Source of the DNA: Neocallimastix lanati (nom. inval.)
Lineage: Eukaryota > Neocallimastigomycota > Neocallimastigomycetes > Neocallimastigales > Neocallimastigaceae
Direction: 5' to 3'
DNA: 64,000 nt
Assembly: GCA_016946835.1 (NCBI GenBank)
Contig: JACVTC010000012.1
Location: 453,001 to 517,000 of the forward strand
Notes under the pieces: generated by a model
Told to the model about the DNA's origin: nothing
Seen by the model: only the letters and a program-made list of their open reading frames with translations
Databases searched by the model: none
Made by a program: the position numbers and the translations under genes
Shown here: in pieces, positions 1-11,040 of the stretch
Layout of the letters: the number at the start of each line of letters is the position of its first letter
Numbering within the stretch: position 1 is the first letter of the stretch

Positions 1-309
1 TGAAAATAAGTTATAAGTAAATAAATAATAACATAACTAGATTTATGGTATTTAGAGATAATTAATAAGAGTTAAAGGTTTATTAGGAATAAATTTAATA
101 ATAGAAATAAACATTTATAATTATATAACTATAAAAGGATATTATAATAAATATAAAAAAATAATATAAATATATGTGAAATACATATAATAATATTAAT
201 TTCTACAACACCATAATTATCAAATTATTATGAAATCATAAAATAAACAAATACTTATAAGAATTACAAAAAATATACATATATTTATATACTTTCACTA
301 TGTTAGATG
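1..309. other. A+T-rich flank, no gene seen
   Basis: Nearly pure A/T sequence with scattered stops in all frames. It leads into the Ty3-like gag remnant that becomes readable at about position 310. No RNA gene, LTR end or repeat array was recognised here. Confidence 0.6.
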
Positions 310-1740
310 TTTCAAAAATAAAGAAAGAACTTCCATATTTGGAAGAGTACAACAAAAATATATTTGAGTAGGTTGAAGACTTAAAGGACTTATACTTTAT
401 GATATTACAGAGTCGAAGAAGGTATTTGCATGGGTTTTGGTGTCTGTAGAAGATGACGTAAGAGACGTCATAAAGTCTTTAGTATCCAAGAAAAATAATG
501 AAGTAAGATATCCAAAATTTATTGAAATACAGAAGGAAGTCAAAGTATATTTAGAAGTTACTGAAGGTGATAAGTGGGCAATAATAAGAAATATGAAAAT
601 TACGGAAGGTGAGACAGTAAAGAATTTTAATACAATTATAGAAGATCATATCATTATCATAGTAAGGATTACCAAAAACTTATTACTGTTAAGAAATACC
701 AAGAAGCCATTAGTTCAAGAGTTTTTCCATGTTCCCAGGTTGCTTTATCAAAAGACGATGGCTTGCAAGAAGTCTATAAGATTGCAGAGTTGGCTGAAAA
801 AAATGAGAAGGATATAAAGGAGAAAAAATAAAATATAATACCAAGAGGTAAAAGAGGTCCCAAAAATATTTTAATGGTTACACAAACCAATAATTTTTTG
901 GCACAACATCCATTTTACCGTGGATTTGTTAAGGAAGAGAGTGACCATTCTAATTATCCCATATAGTACGAATATAATAGAGGAGAAAATTTCTATGATA
1001 GAAAAAATTCTAATAAGAGTCCTAATAAATATAATAATATAAGTTATTATAATAAATATTATGATGTTAAAGGGATGTGAAATAACTACCAAAACCATAA
1101 TAATAATAATAATATTAACTATCATGGATCGCTCAATAATGATTTAAAATCGGATGAACAACAAAGTAACAATTTTGAAAGGAAGGTAACTTAGGAATCA
1201 AATAAAAATGGAGATGATACAAAAATTAGATGATCTTCTCAACCAAATTGCTGTTATCGATGTGGACAATAGGTTATAAAGCTCAGGATTGTCCATATAC
1301 CTTTAAACAGTTAGCCTAAATGGAAGAAAAGGGTTTTTTAAATTGATAAATGGAAGAAGGAATACTTCCATGAACCAAACTAGTTTGGTAGTGATTCCCT
1401 CAGGAACCGAAAGAAAATGAGGATGAAAAGATAAAGACCTTAGACAAATACTGATGAAGGAGTTTGAAGAATTCGACCATTATAACTTCGATAATTTAAT
1501 TAAAGAAGTAGCGTCAACTGAAGTCTTACAAAGTTAGCATATCTATTAATCTATTTCCAAAATTTAGATCTGTTTTTCTACAAAAGCTAAAATTAGCCCC
1601 GAAGAATAAAAACGTAGTCACTAATGCAATTAATACAATTAGTAATCGTAAAATCTCTAAAGTTTATTGTAAAATAAAAGGTCACGAGGCTGGAATTTTT
1701 CTTGATTCTTGTGTTAATTTTAATATGATTATAAATAAAT
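310..1740 (+). pseudogene. decayed Ty3-like gag and protease remnant
   Basis: The only open stretch, 437-817, reads as the middle of a retrotransposon Gag capsid (the part with EGETVKNFN). After a frameshift near 650 a second frame continues the capsid C-terminus to about 830. Near 1240-1290 is a CCHC zinc knuckle (CYRCGQ...KAQDCPY) broken by a stop. At 1680-1740 the reading GHEAGIFLDSCVNFN resembles a retropepsin active site with Cys in place of the Gly of D-S/T-G. No reverse transcriptase, integrase or LTR was found next to it. This is an old broken copy with several stops and frameshifts; the Ty3 assignment rests on Gag style and protease position. Confidence 0.65.
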
Positions 1741-2197
1741 ATATAAAGATTTTAATTTTTATATTAAAATAATATAAAATAAATGATATTTTAACCATAT
1801 CTTGAATTTTCTTTCATATATTATTTTGTTTCAAAATAATTATTATAAGTATTTTTAGTTTTTTAAAGATATTTTGTGATTTCACAATATTTATTAATTA
1901 TCTTTCTTTTATAATACAAATGATGAATAAATTTTTCAAAAAAAAATTATAATAACAAAAATTAAAAAATTTAATAAAGAAAATAAAAATTTAAAATAGA
2001 AATTATTAATAGAACTCGACAATTTAAAATTTTATTACAGATAATTACTTTGTTTTTTATAATAATTAATTTTTAAATAATAAAAGTTAATTTAAAATGA
2101 AAAAAAATATTTACATTAGTCTTAGGATGAATTAATGATAATATAAATTAATTTCATAAATGATAAATTTAAAAAAAAATAATTTTAAATATTAATA
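1741..2197. other. A+T-rich spacer up to the copia A target site
   Basis: Long A/T runs without a supported reading frame. It ends in the AAATT copy (2198-2202) that is repeated at 22800-22804 and marks the left insertion point of copia element A. Confidence 0.6.
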
Positions 2198-2202
2198 AAA
2201 TT

Positions 2203-2660
2203 TATTAAAAGATATTATATTTATTATTTATAAAGTCTTTTATTGTTCATATATTTTATTATAAGTGTTAATTACACTTTAGTTTTTATTTAAAAATATA
2301 GTTTTATTTATTTATTTGTTTACTTTATTTATTTATTTTAAAGACCATTGTTTTCTAATTCATGAATGGTTAGTACATTTTATATACTCAATCATGTAAT
2401 TATTCATTTGTTACACAATAGAATTACATTACATATATTTATGTAGTCTACATTAATTTATAATATTTAATTACATATAGTTATAATATTTATTTAATTC
2501 ATTTACTTATATAATAACAATAAGTTAAAAGTTATTTTTTTTATTTAGATAATTACATTCTCTTTTATATTACATAAAATATTATTTAATATAGACAAAT
2601 TAATTATAATTGGTTAATATAAATTAAATATAACTATGTTATTATTTTTATCTTTTAACA
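2203..2660 (-). repeat. 3' LTR of copia element A, holding a nested solo LTR
   Basis: 2203-2265 and 2525-2660 match the right LTR (22599-22799) almost base for base. The remaining 2266-2519 is a nested insertion. Just inside the element, 2661-2668 reads as a purine run on the minus strand (AGGAGGAG), the expected polypurine tract for plus-strand priming. AAATT at 2198-2202 is the outer target duplication. Confidence 0.85.
2266..2519. mobile_element. solo LTR nested in the LTR of element A
   Basis: A 254-bp segment starting TGTTAATTAC and ending ATAATAACA is bounded by ATAAG on both sides (2261-2265 and 2520-2524). The paired LTR of the same element at 22599-22799 has the same flanks joined with a single ATAAG, so it is the empty site. 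TG...CA ends, a 5-bp target duplication and no coding sequence identify a solo LTR left by LTR-LTR recombination. Its parent family has no internal region in this window. Confidence 0.85.
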
Positions 2661-2705
2661 CTCCTCCTCAAATATATATTCATTTAGAAATATATGTTTG
2701 GATTA

Positions 2706-4916
2706 TTATTTTCTTATTATTTTTAGATTTAAATTATTACTATCAAATAATATAGATTTTCTAAATTTATCCATTAATGTATTATTCAAATATTTTGTGA
2801 ATTCATCGGCAATATTATATTCTGATTTAGTGTATTTAAGTTGTATTTTATCTTCTTTAATAAGATCTCTTATATAATGTACTCTTATATCAATATGTTT
2901 GGTTCTCGGATTAATTGTTTGATTTATACTATTGTATAGTGCAGCTTTATTGTCCATGTTAATTGGAATATATTTTATATTTTAATTAAATTCATTAAGT
3001 AGGTTTAGATATCAAACTCAGTGTTTTCCACATTCTCTTAAGCTATATTATTCAGATTCTGCGCTCGAAGTGGATACTGAACGTTGAAGCTTGGAACTCC
3101 AACTTATTGGTGTATTTCCCGTTGTTATTATGAAGCGAGTTGTCGATTTTCTTGTTTCTGTATCCCCAGCATAATCAGCATCAACAAATGCTTCTATTTT
3201 TCTGTTTTTTGAAAAATTGATTCCATAATTTATTGTTCCTTTAAGATATTTAAATATTTTCAATACGTTTTCCCAATCTTCCATTGTTGGGTTAGCAGAC
3301 TTTCTGGCTGATTTACTTATCGAGAATAATATATCTTGTCTTGTGCATATAGTAAGATATAATAAGTTCCCTATTGCCGAACGGTAAATTTTTGAATCAA
3401 ATATTATTTTTGTAATTTTTTATTTTCTGTGGGCTTCATGCTTCTCACAGGATAATATGATTCGATGCCAAATTTTTTATTATGTCTAATAAATATCTTT
3501 TTTGATTTAAAAAATATTCTTTGCTATGTTTTACAAATTTGATACCAATAACGAAATCAACATTATCAATATCCTTAATTTTAAATTTGTCGTTGGTTAA
3601 ATACTTTGTGTTTTTAATTTCATAATTTATACCAGTGATTAAAATATTATCATTATATATACATAATAAACATGTTATTCTTCTTGAATCGTTCGTTTTT
3701 ACATAGAGACATGATTCAATGATTAGTCTCTTAAACCCAATTTGAATTAGATATTTATTTATTTCATTATTCCAACTATGTCCACTTTGTTTTAATCCAT
3801 AGATGGTTTTGTTTAATTTCTAAAAATATTTTTATAATCTTCATAGCCGTCTGGAGGAATTATGTAGATTTCTTCTTTTAAGGTGGCGTTTAAGTAAGCA
3901 GCATTAATATCTATTTATTCTATATTATAATTATGTTGTACTGCTAATGCTGTTAGTATTCTAATAGAATCTTGTTTTAAGGTTGGTGAATATGTTTCAT
4001 AAAAATCTATCCCATATTGTTGGGTGAATCCTTTGGCTACTAACCTTGCCTTTATTTTGATTATATTTCCATTTATATCAATTTTATTTTTAAAAATCCA
4101 TCTACAAGATACCAGATTTGCATTTTTCGGTATTTGTTTTATTGTTTGATACACCTCATTTTGTACAGCTTTTAACCATTCATTTTTATATGGATGATTA
4201 AAAATATATTAATAATTTGATGGTTCAGTTTGTATGTTATTTGGTTTTAATTTTTTATTAATTAATTTGTAGTTACCATTATATTTTCTCTTACTGAATT
4301 TATGATTGTGATTTATTATATTATTATGATTGAGATTATATATATTTCTATTATGATTTGATATTGAATATTTGTTAATTTTATTATTGTTGATTTTATT
4401 TTTATCATTATTGTTTGTACTGATATTTAAATTATTGTTATTACAGTAAGTATTGTGAATATTATTATTAGTATATGATATTAAATGAGTGTTGTTTTCG
4501 TGATTATTATTCTTATTTATGTAAATGCTATTAGTAATAGTATTTAGATTATTACTATTTGTAATAGAGTTGTTATCTTCAGTTATATTATTATTTGATG
4601 TATTTTTATATTTTTATTTGTTTCAAATATTTTATTGTTATAAATGTTGTTGAATTGGGAGTTATAAACTAAATCGTAGTTATTATGTTGTGAATTTGAA
4701 GGAATATTACTATTAGATTTGAAATATGAGTATCCTCCCTGATTTTGTTATTGGGAACGTAATTAGAAATTTGAGAAGAAAAGTGGTCAAGATGAGAATT
4801 GACAGGGGTGGTTTCTAAAAAGACAACTAAACGAGAGAGAATAATTTTATTGTTATTTAAATCTAATATCTTGAAAGCGACAGGATAATCGTTGTAACCT
4901 AAAAATATATTTTTTT
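2706..4916 (-). pseudogene. copia element A pol, C-terminal half (linker, RT, RNase H)
   Basis: Read from 4916 downward, the first residues (IFLGYND) are the conserved end of the integrase region, followed by an Asn-rich linker (about 4250-4750). RT starts near 4170 and includes LVAKGFTQQYGIDFYETYSP (4154-3915). A TAA at 3915-3917 takes the place of the Gln before IDINAAY. RNase H is readable at 3284-3048 (FVDADYAGDTETRKSTT, SSAESE). Its end is at 2957-2706, with the copia tail pattern IDIRVHYIRDLI...IADEFTKYL. Multiple stops and frameshifts make it non-functional. The matching 5' half is at 18931-21240. Confidence 0.85.
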
Positions 4917-5907
4917 ATTTTGTTTTTCTTATATTTTTTATTGCTATTAGTAAAAAGTTTAAAAAAAAAAATCCTTTTTTTTTTTTTTTTTTATTTTATC
5001 ATGATAAATTTAAACTTTATATATTAATATATTAAATAAATCTTTTAAAAAAAAATAAAAAATTAAAAGTTTTTAAAAGCTTTTTTTACTTTTTATTTCA
5101 TTTATTTTTTTAATTAATTAACTTTAAAACTTTAAAAAAAAAATGGGGTTTTTTTTTTATTTATTAAAATACTATTATTATTCATTTACTATTTATTAAT
5201 TAATAAATTATTTATTAATTATTCATTTATTTATTAATTATTTATTTATTAATTATTTAATCATTAACAATTATTTATTTTAATAATTATTTTTATTTAT
5301 TGTTTAATTTATTATGTATAATATATATAATATGATTCTATTTTGAATTTACCATTAACACTATGTTTGTATATGGGATATAAACATAATTAATATATTG
5401 AATGAATACATGTGATTTGTGTCCTAATTATAACTAAATCTATGCTTTAAAATAGTATGTGGAGTTAGGTTAGTATACCATTCATAAAATAGATTAATAT
5501 ATTTATAATATGTACTAAATTAATCTACACTAATATAATGATATTATATTGATAAATATTAATTATTTTTTCTTAACCCTTTTTTATTTAATAATATTTT
5601 ATTTTTATTATATTTAAGATGTGTTTTTTTAATTAATACATGAATTATTTATTTTTATAGATTATATTTTTTTTTATTGATAAAGAATATTACATAATAT
5701 ATCAATAATATAAGCCACCATTATTTTTAATTTTTTTATTAATAATAAATTAAAGAATTACATAATTTTTATCAAAGTTAAATTTTATTTTTTATCAATT
5801 TACAAAAATAAACAAATATTCAAGAATTTACATTTGTTCATATAAATATGATTGTAGTAATGAAAATTAACCCTTTTGAAGTATATTACTATTACTATGA
5901 TTATTAC

Positions 5908-5959
<52 letters not shown>

Positions 5960-6364
5960 TTATTTTATTTTATTTTATTTTATTTTATTTTATTTTATTT
6001 TATTTTATTTTATTTTATCTTTTATTTGAAAATGAATCATAGTAGATTTCTTAGTTTTATATAAAAAATTTGATATTTCTATTCCTTTTTTTTAATTAAT
6101 AGCAATACCATCCTATATATATTTAAAAAAATCAAATTATTAGTTATTTTTACATTATAATCAATTTGTATATCACATGACCTACAGTTTAATATGATAT
6201 TCTTTATGTTGTAGCTGGTTTAATAAGTGTATTTGAGTTATTAATAATTTTTATTAATATTTTATTATTTTTATAATTGACAATACTATTTCTACTAAAG
6301 AAAAACAAAAACAAGAATAAGAGTTAATATTAATTATACTGTAAAGTTTTAATAATATATAATT
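4917..6364. other. A+T-rich left part of the insert in element A
   Basis: Begins where the element A pol frame breaks (about 4916) and runs to the target duplication of element B. It contains long T and A runs, simple repeats and no supported gene. Microsatellites at 5901-6017 are listed separately. Confidence 0.6.
5901..6017. repeat. (ATT)n followed by (TTTTA)n microsatellites
   Basis: A trinucleotide ATT run (about 5901-5959) abuts a pentanucleotide TTTTA run (about 5957-6017, roughly 12 copies). Reading frames through it (poly-Tyr/Ile, poly-Phe/Ile/Leu) are repeat artefacts. Confidence 0.9.
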
Positions 6365-6369
6365 ATTAT

Positions 6370-6616
6370 TGTTAGAAATTACGAAATAATTAAATATATC
6401 ACATGGTCATAATGAAATGATGTAAATAAATAATATAGTAGTATCACGGCAAGGCGCGCAAGGGCCACATTTATAACACGTGATTATTAAAAATATCACA
6501 TTTAATAAACGCTACATTTTTGTTTTTATTATAAATACTCATAAATTTATGTATTTTAAAACATTGTAATTACCTTTTTATAAAATTTATAAATAAACTT
6601 TTAATAAAAAATAACA
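6370..6616 (+). repeat. 5' LTR of copia element B
   Basis: 247 bp, TG...CA, differing from the 3' LTR at two positions (near 6451, CAAGG versus CACGG, and near 6575, CTTTTT versus CTATTT). It contains an unusually G+C-rich patch (GGCGCGCAAGGGCC) and a palindromic CACGTG at about 6477-6483, possible control sites. TAAATACTC near 6533 could be a promoter element; that is speculative. Confidence 0.92.
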
Positions 6617-6631
6617 GATTAAGAGTCTCAA
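6617..6631 (+). promoter_or_regulatory. primer binding site, half tRNA-Lys(CUU)
   Basis: GATTAAGAGTCTCAA directly abuts the LTR. Its complement contains GACTCTTAATC, the anticodon stem-loop of tRNA-Lys(CUU) including the CTT anticodon. Priming by a tRNA cut in the anticodon arm is known for Drosophila copia (initiator Met). Here the site points to Lys. The same 15 bases follow the 5' LTR of element A. Confidence 0.7.
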
Positions 6632-6652
6632 ATTTAACTCTTATTTTTCGAC

Positions 6653-7444
6653 ATGTCCGATTCAATTCCTCAATTTGATAAACTCCGTGGTACCGAAAAT
6701 TTCGTTCTTTGGTATACTTCCATCACAGGTTACCTTAAAGCAAAGAAGTTACATAATTACATTGTAGCTGATGCTTTAAACTACGCCGAATCCAATACTC
6801 CTTAAAATAATAACAAAGGAAAGGAAGATATTACTGCCCGTGATGCTTTAGCTGGTTCCATTATCTTTAACAACGTAGCTGATTCGATTAAATTTTACAT
6901 CAAAGATTGTGAATCAGCATTCTTGAAAATGAAAAAACTCAAAGACCTGTACGAAGTAGATGATACTGCTAATTATGGCAGATATATGCAAAGAATCTAT
7001 TCTCTAAAGGCAAAAAACATTAATGACACTATTCCAGTCATTAATGAAATCATGGAACTATTCAGGATTCTTAACAAATCATCAATGAGTCCGTCAAAAC
7101 TGGAGATGCTCACTATTATGTTCGAAGCTCTCCCCAAAGAACTCCAAGAAAATGTAAACTACAGCTCATCATCCACTGTAGATTCCTTTTATAAAGAAAT
7201 AAAAGACAAACATACTACTATTGCATACAGAAAAAGCCGTGGCGATACAAACTATTCAAGATTTAATAACTCGAGTAGGTCAAATAATTCCAACAATAAG
7301 CAAGAAAAAGACGATAAAATGGACATTGATAACTTGGAAAATAATTCAAGTATCAATTACATTATAAATCAGGGCATGCCTACAAATAATAAGGTATGTG
7401 TCTGCTGTGAAAGACCTGGACACTTAGCGAAGGACTGCTACTAA
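6653..7444 (+). pseudogene. copia element B gag with one in-frame TAA
   Basis: ATG at 6653 is the first start after the primer site. The frame runs 263 codons to TAA at 7442-7444. It is open except for TAA at codon 51 (6803-6805), between SNTP and NNNKGK, where a CAA-to-TAA change is plausible. The N-terminus (FDKLRGTENFVLWYTSI) is the typical copia Gag opening. The C-terminus has a CCHC zinc knuckle, CVCCERPGHLAKDCY (about 7399-7441), for RNA binding. The product would form the particle shell. With one stop it may still give a truncated product from internal starts (for example 6923) or through readthrough. Confidence 0.8.
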
Positions 7445-8966
7445 AATCCATGTAGTACAGTAAACAGGAACAATAATACTAAAAATACACGAAAAAGTAA
7501 CAATAAAAGATACAAGACAAAAAGAGGATCAAGAGGAAAAAGGTCCAATAGAAAAAACAACTTAAACAATATAGAAAATCTCGACAGTATCGAAGCTATG
7601 CCTATTAATGAAACAACCCCATGCTATGAAGAAATTATTCTCAAGTACGGTAGCAAGGGGATTCAATCAAATTCATGGAATTGATTACGACTTAACCTAT
7701 TCCCCAACACTAAATAGCGATAGTATAAAATTAATAATATCTATAGCTTCTAAATTTAAATGGACAATGTATCAATTAGATATCAAATAAGCATATCTAA
7801 ACGCTAAATTAGATAAAACAATATATACAACTATTCCAGAAGGGGACAGTAATTACAACAAAGGATACTGGAAGCTTAAGAAGGCTTTATATGGATTACG
7901 ACAATCAGGAAGACAATGGTATGAAACTTTATAGAATTTCCTTGTTATACAAAATTTTATTCAACTTAAATCAGACCAGTGCATATTTATCAAAAGAAAC
8001 AACGAAAACAAAGTAATATGTATTATCGGAATCTATGTTGACGATATGCTAATTACAGGAAACAACTCTGAAATTATGGAAATCATCAATAAAATTAAAA
8101 ATAAATATAAGATCTCAAATTGTCAAAAAGCAAAATACATTCTCGGAATAACAATTGAAAGAATAAATCAATGCTATTATATTTCACAACAAAACATAAT
8201 TGAAAATCATTTAAAACATTTTCATATCACAAACATTAAAAAGGCAAACACTCCATGCACAGGAGACAACAAATTATCTAACAACAGTGAACCATTCGAT
8301 CCCACAACATACAAAAGCGCCATTGGTTCATTAATATATATATCTAAAAACACTCGACCTGATATCGCATTTGCTACACATAAAGCAGCCAGATATTGTG
8401 AAAATCCAACAGTCTCAGATTGAAAAAGAATTCTCAATATATTAAAATATTTAAACAGTACCAAAAATTTTTAAATTAAATATGACGGTAACGGAAAAAT
8501 ACACGCATATACAGACGCAGATTTCGCAGGAGACCTCGACGATAGAAAGTCTACCTTCGGATATATAATACTTATGGGAAATTCACCAATTTGCTGGAAC
8601 TCAAAGAAACAAAGCACTGTTGCTACATCAACCGCAGAGGCCGAATATGTTAGCACCTCCGAATGCGTAAAAAAAGTTCTATGGATTAAAAATATTTTAA
8701 TTGAAATATTTAACTATAACAAACCAATCACAATATACACTGATAACAATGCAAGCAAAGTATGCATTGAAAATGGACAGATTAATACAAAATTAAAACA
8801 CATGGAAATTAAATATTATTTCAATAAAGACAATATAACTAAAAATAAAATCAAACTTGAATATAAAAACACTAAAGAAATGTTAGCCGATGTCTTAACA
8901 AAATGCTCAAATGGACGAGCCATAAAGAATTTTACGGATATTGTATTATTTAAATCAAATAATTAA
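7445..8966 (+). pseudogene. copia element B pol remnant (partial RT and RNase H)
   Basis: After gag about 200 bp of Lys/Arg/Asn-rich linker remain. Then RT begins abruptly in mid-domain at about 7650 (VARGFNQIHGIDYDLTYSPTL). The catalytic YVDDMLITGN is at about 8034-8063, the RT thumb follows, and RNase H (YTDADFAGDLDDRKSTFGY, STAEAEYV) runs to TAA at 8964-8966. Protease, integrase and the RT N-terminus are deleted. In-frame stops occur at about 7788 (TAA), 7933 (TAG), 8421 (TGA, where W precedes KRIL in relatives) and 8472 (TAA). It cannot make a working polymerase. Confidence 0.88.
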
Positions 8967-8969
8967 ATC

Positions 8970-9009
<40 letters not shown>

Positions 9010-9072
9010 TTTATTTTTAGTATATATTTCTTAATTTTTAACTTTTAAACTTATATTATTAAATAATCTAAG

Positions 9073-9084
9073 TTTAGGGGGGAA
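9073..9084 (+). promoter_or_regulatory. polypurine tract of element B
   Basis: TTTAGGGGGGAA directly precedes the 3' LTR and is the expected plus-strand primer. Element C carries a matching AGGGGGGAA. A poly-A run (about 8983-9009) lies just upstream, between the pol stop and this tract. Confidence 0.8.
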
Positions 9085-9331
9085 TGTTAGAAATTACGAA
9101 ATAATTAAATATATCACATGGTCATAATGAAATGATGTAAATAAATAATATAGTAGTATCACGGCACGGCGCGCAAGGGCCACATTTATAACACGTGATT
9201 ATTAAAAATATCACATTTAATAAACGCTACATTTTTGTTTTTATTATAAATACTCATAAATTTATGTATTTTAAAACATTGTAATTACCTATTTATAAAA
9301 TTTATAAATAAACTTTTAATAAAAAATAACA
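9085..9331 (+). repeat. 3' LTR of copia element B
   Basis: 247 bp, matching the 5' LTR at all but two positions, followed by the ATTAT target duplication at 9332-9336. Confidence 0.92.
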
Positions 9332-9336
9332 ATTAT

Positions 9337-9658
9337 AAATAAATATATATATATATAATATATATATAAATAAATAATAATATTTTAATATTAATAGTAT
9401 ATAAATAATATAAACTATTATATTAATTATATATAGTTTAATAATTATAAACTTTAATAATTTAAAATAAGAAGTATAATTTAATATTTAAGAAATATAT
9501 ATAAGAAATATAAATAATATATACAAAATATAAATAATAATATAAAATATATAATTATATAAATTATTATAAATAATAAGATATAAATTTAATATCTGAA
9601 TATACAAATATTCAAATATACAAATATGTTGCTACACATATTTGTTTTATATCAAGTT
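9337..9658. other. A+T-rich segment ending in an LTR-like tail
   Basis: Almost only A/T. Its last 33 bases (9622-9654, containing GTTGCTACACATATTTG) recur exactly at 10319-10351, the end of the neighbouring Ty3 LTR. It may therefore be the tail of a second copy of that LTR. No gene seen. Confidence 0.5.
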
Positions 9659-10351
9659 TGATATACGGGACTTTTATGTGCTACTAATTTTTAATAGTAT
9701 CGTTATATTTAATTAACCCTTATTAATATATTTTAATTTATAAAACCCAATTAACCAAGGGTCTTCTCCAAATTACAATATAGAAGAGTAGTATTTAGAA
9801 ATCTTTATAATAATTTAACAAATATTAATAATAATAAATATACATTCAAAATATAATCTATCGGAGTATAGTATAATATATAATAAATATATATTAAAAA
9901 TAATAAATATAACTATATAATTCTTAAAAATGAAAATAAAAATAATAAAGTTAAATATATAAGAATATAATTATATAATAAATATGAATATAATAAATAA
10001 TATCAACTATATATATATTTAATTATAATTAAAATAACTAAAACTATTTCATTATATTATAATATATAGAATAATTATGTATTTTTAATATAAACTTTGA
10101 AGTATATAAAAATATTTAAATTATATATATAATAATATTCTTATTATATATATTTAGAAGAAATTAACTATTTAATTTAATACACTTAATATATTTTATA
10201 TTATAATGAATAATATATATATGAATACTGAATAATATATGAATAAGAAATTATTTCAAGTATTATAATTGACAAATGAGATATAAATTTTATATTTAAT
10301 AATTATTATTAAATATACAAATATGTTGCTACACATATTTGTTTTATATCA
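9659..10351 (-). repeat. 3' LTR of Ty3 element D
   Basis: In + view it starts TGATATACGGGAC and ends TTTTATATCA, so TG...CA holds on both strands. 9659-10062 aligns with 16638-17039. The remaining 290 bp have no partner at the right copy. The final 33 bp are repeated at 9622-9654. I place its end at 10351 from the CA and that duplicated tail. Confidence 0.65.
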
Positions 10352-11037
10352 GAAATGCCCTCGCTAAAATAGCTGATTACTAGTGAAATTGAAATTTATC
10401 TCTATAGGAGAACAATTCTCAATTGAATCTGTAAATTAGCTACAAATTCAATAATAAGTTGAAATAATCATAGTTCAAATAAGGAAAATATAAAATTAAA
10501 AGAAATTTTATAGTTTTGTGAATAATTATTAAAATTATTAAAATATGTATTAATGAAGATTAATTGTATTATTTGAAAATTTTATAAAATTTTTAACTCA
10601 ATTTTTGAAAAATTTTCATTAATAAAAAAAAAATTTTTTTTTAAACAATAATTTTATATTATTTTTGATATTATAATAATTGAGTAATATATGTAATTAT
10701 TAATAATTATTTTGAAATTTAAATTCGAAATGTAATTTTAAAATAAAATTTTAAAATTTTGAAATTTCAATTTTGAGAGTTTCAAAATAAAAATAATTAT
10801 TATTTTTAAGTGTATATTAAGTGTTATAATAGCATAAATGTGAATAGTACTTGCTATTTCAAATATAAATATTATGGTGAATGATGAAAATTGAAAATTG
10901 AAATTTATTATTATTTTTATTTTAATATTTAAAATTATACTTAAATTTTAATTTTATTCACGATAAGGAAGGATATTTTTAATGTGAATATTCCTTTTTA
11001 GTATTATTCCTGTTTTATCTTCTTGTAGTTTAACCGT
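10352..11037. other. non-coding 3' region of Ty3 element D
   Basis: Lies between the LTR and the end of the integrase frame. A+T-rich apart from a short stretch after the LTR (GAAATGCCCTCGC), which on the minus strand gives a weak purine run GCGAGGG. The last ~70 bp may still encode the degraded pol C-terminus. No separate gene seen. Confidence 0.5.
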
Positions 11038-11040
11038 ATT

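Larger units (their letters stand above)
6365..9336 (+). mobile_element. young, internally deleted Ty1/copia element B
   Basis: Two 247-bp LTRs (6370-6616 and 9085-9331) start TGTTAGAAATT and end AATAACA. I count two differences between them. A 5-bp ATTAT duplication lies outside each (6365-6369 and 9332-9336). A half-tRNA primer site follows the 5' LTR and a purine tract (TTTAGGGGGGAA) precedes the 3' LTR. The element is only 2.96 kb: gag is followed almost directly by the middle of RT, so protease, integrase and the RT N-terminus are missing. The near-identical LTRs mean a recent insertion, so this shortened element was probably moved by proteins from another copy. Confidence 0.92.

Noticed and set aside
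871-1125. 84-residue minus-strand frame
   Set aside because: Antisense of the Asn/Tyr-rich tail of the gag remnant.
5848-6064. Poly-Tyr and poly-Ile frames
   Set aside because: Translations of ATT and TTTTA microsatellites.
3915-8966. TAA/TAG read as Gln, as in ciliates
   Set aside because: The Nup53 frame ends naturally at TAG after FGW, and the SH3 and furin-repeat genes end at TAA with Gln coded by CAA. Only transposons carry internal TAA at Gln positions, so mutation is the better explanation.
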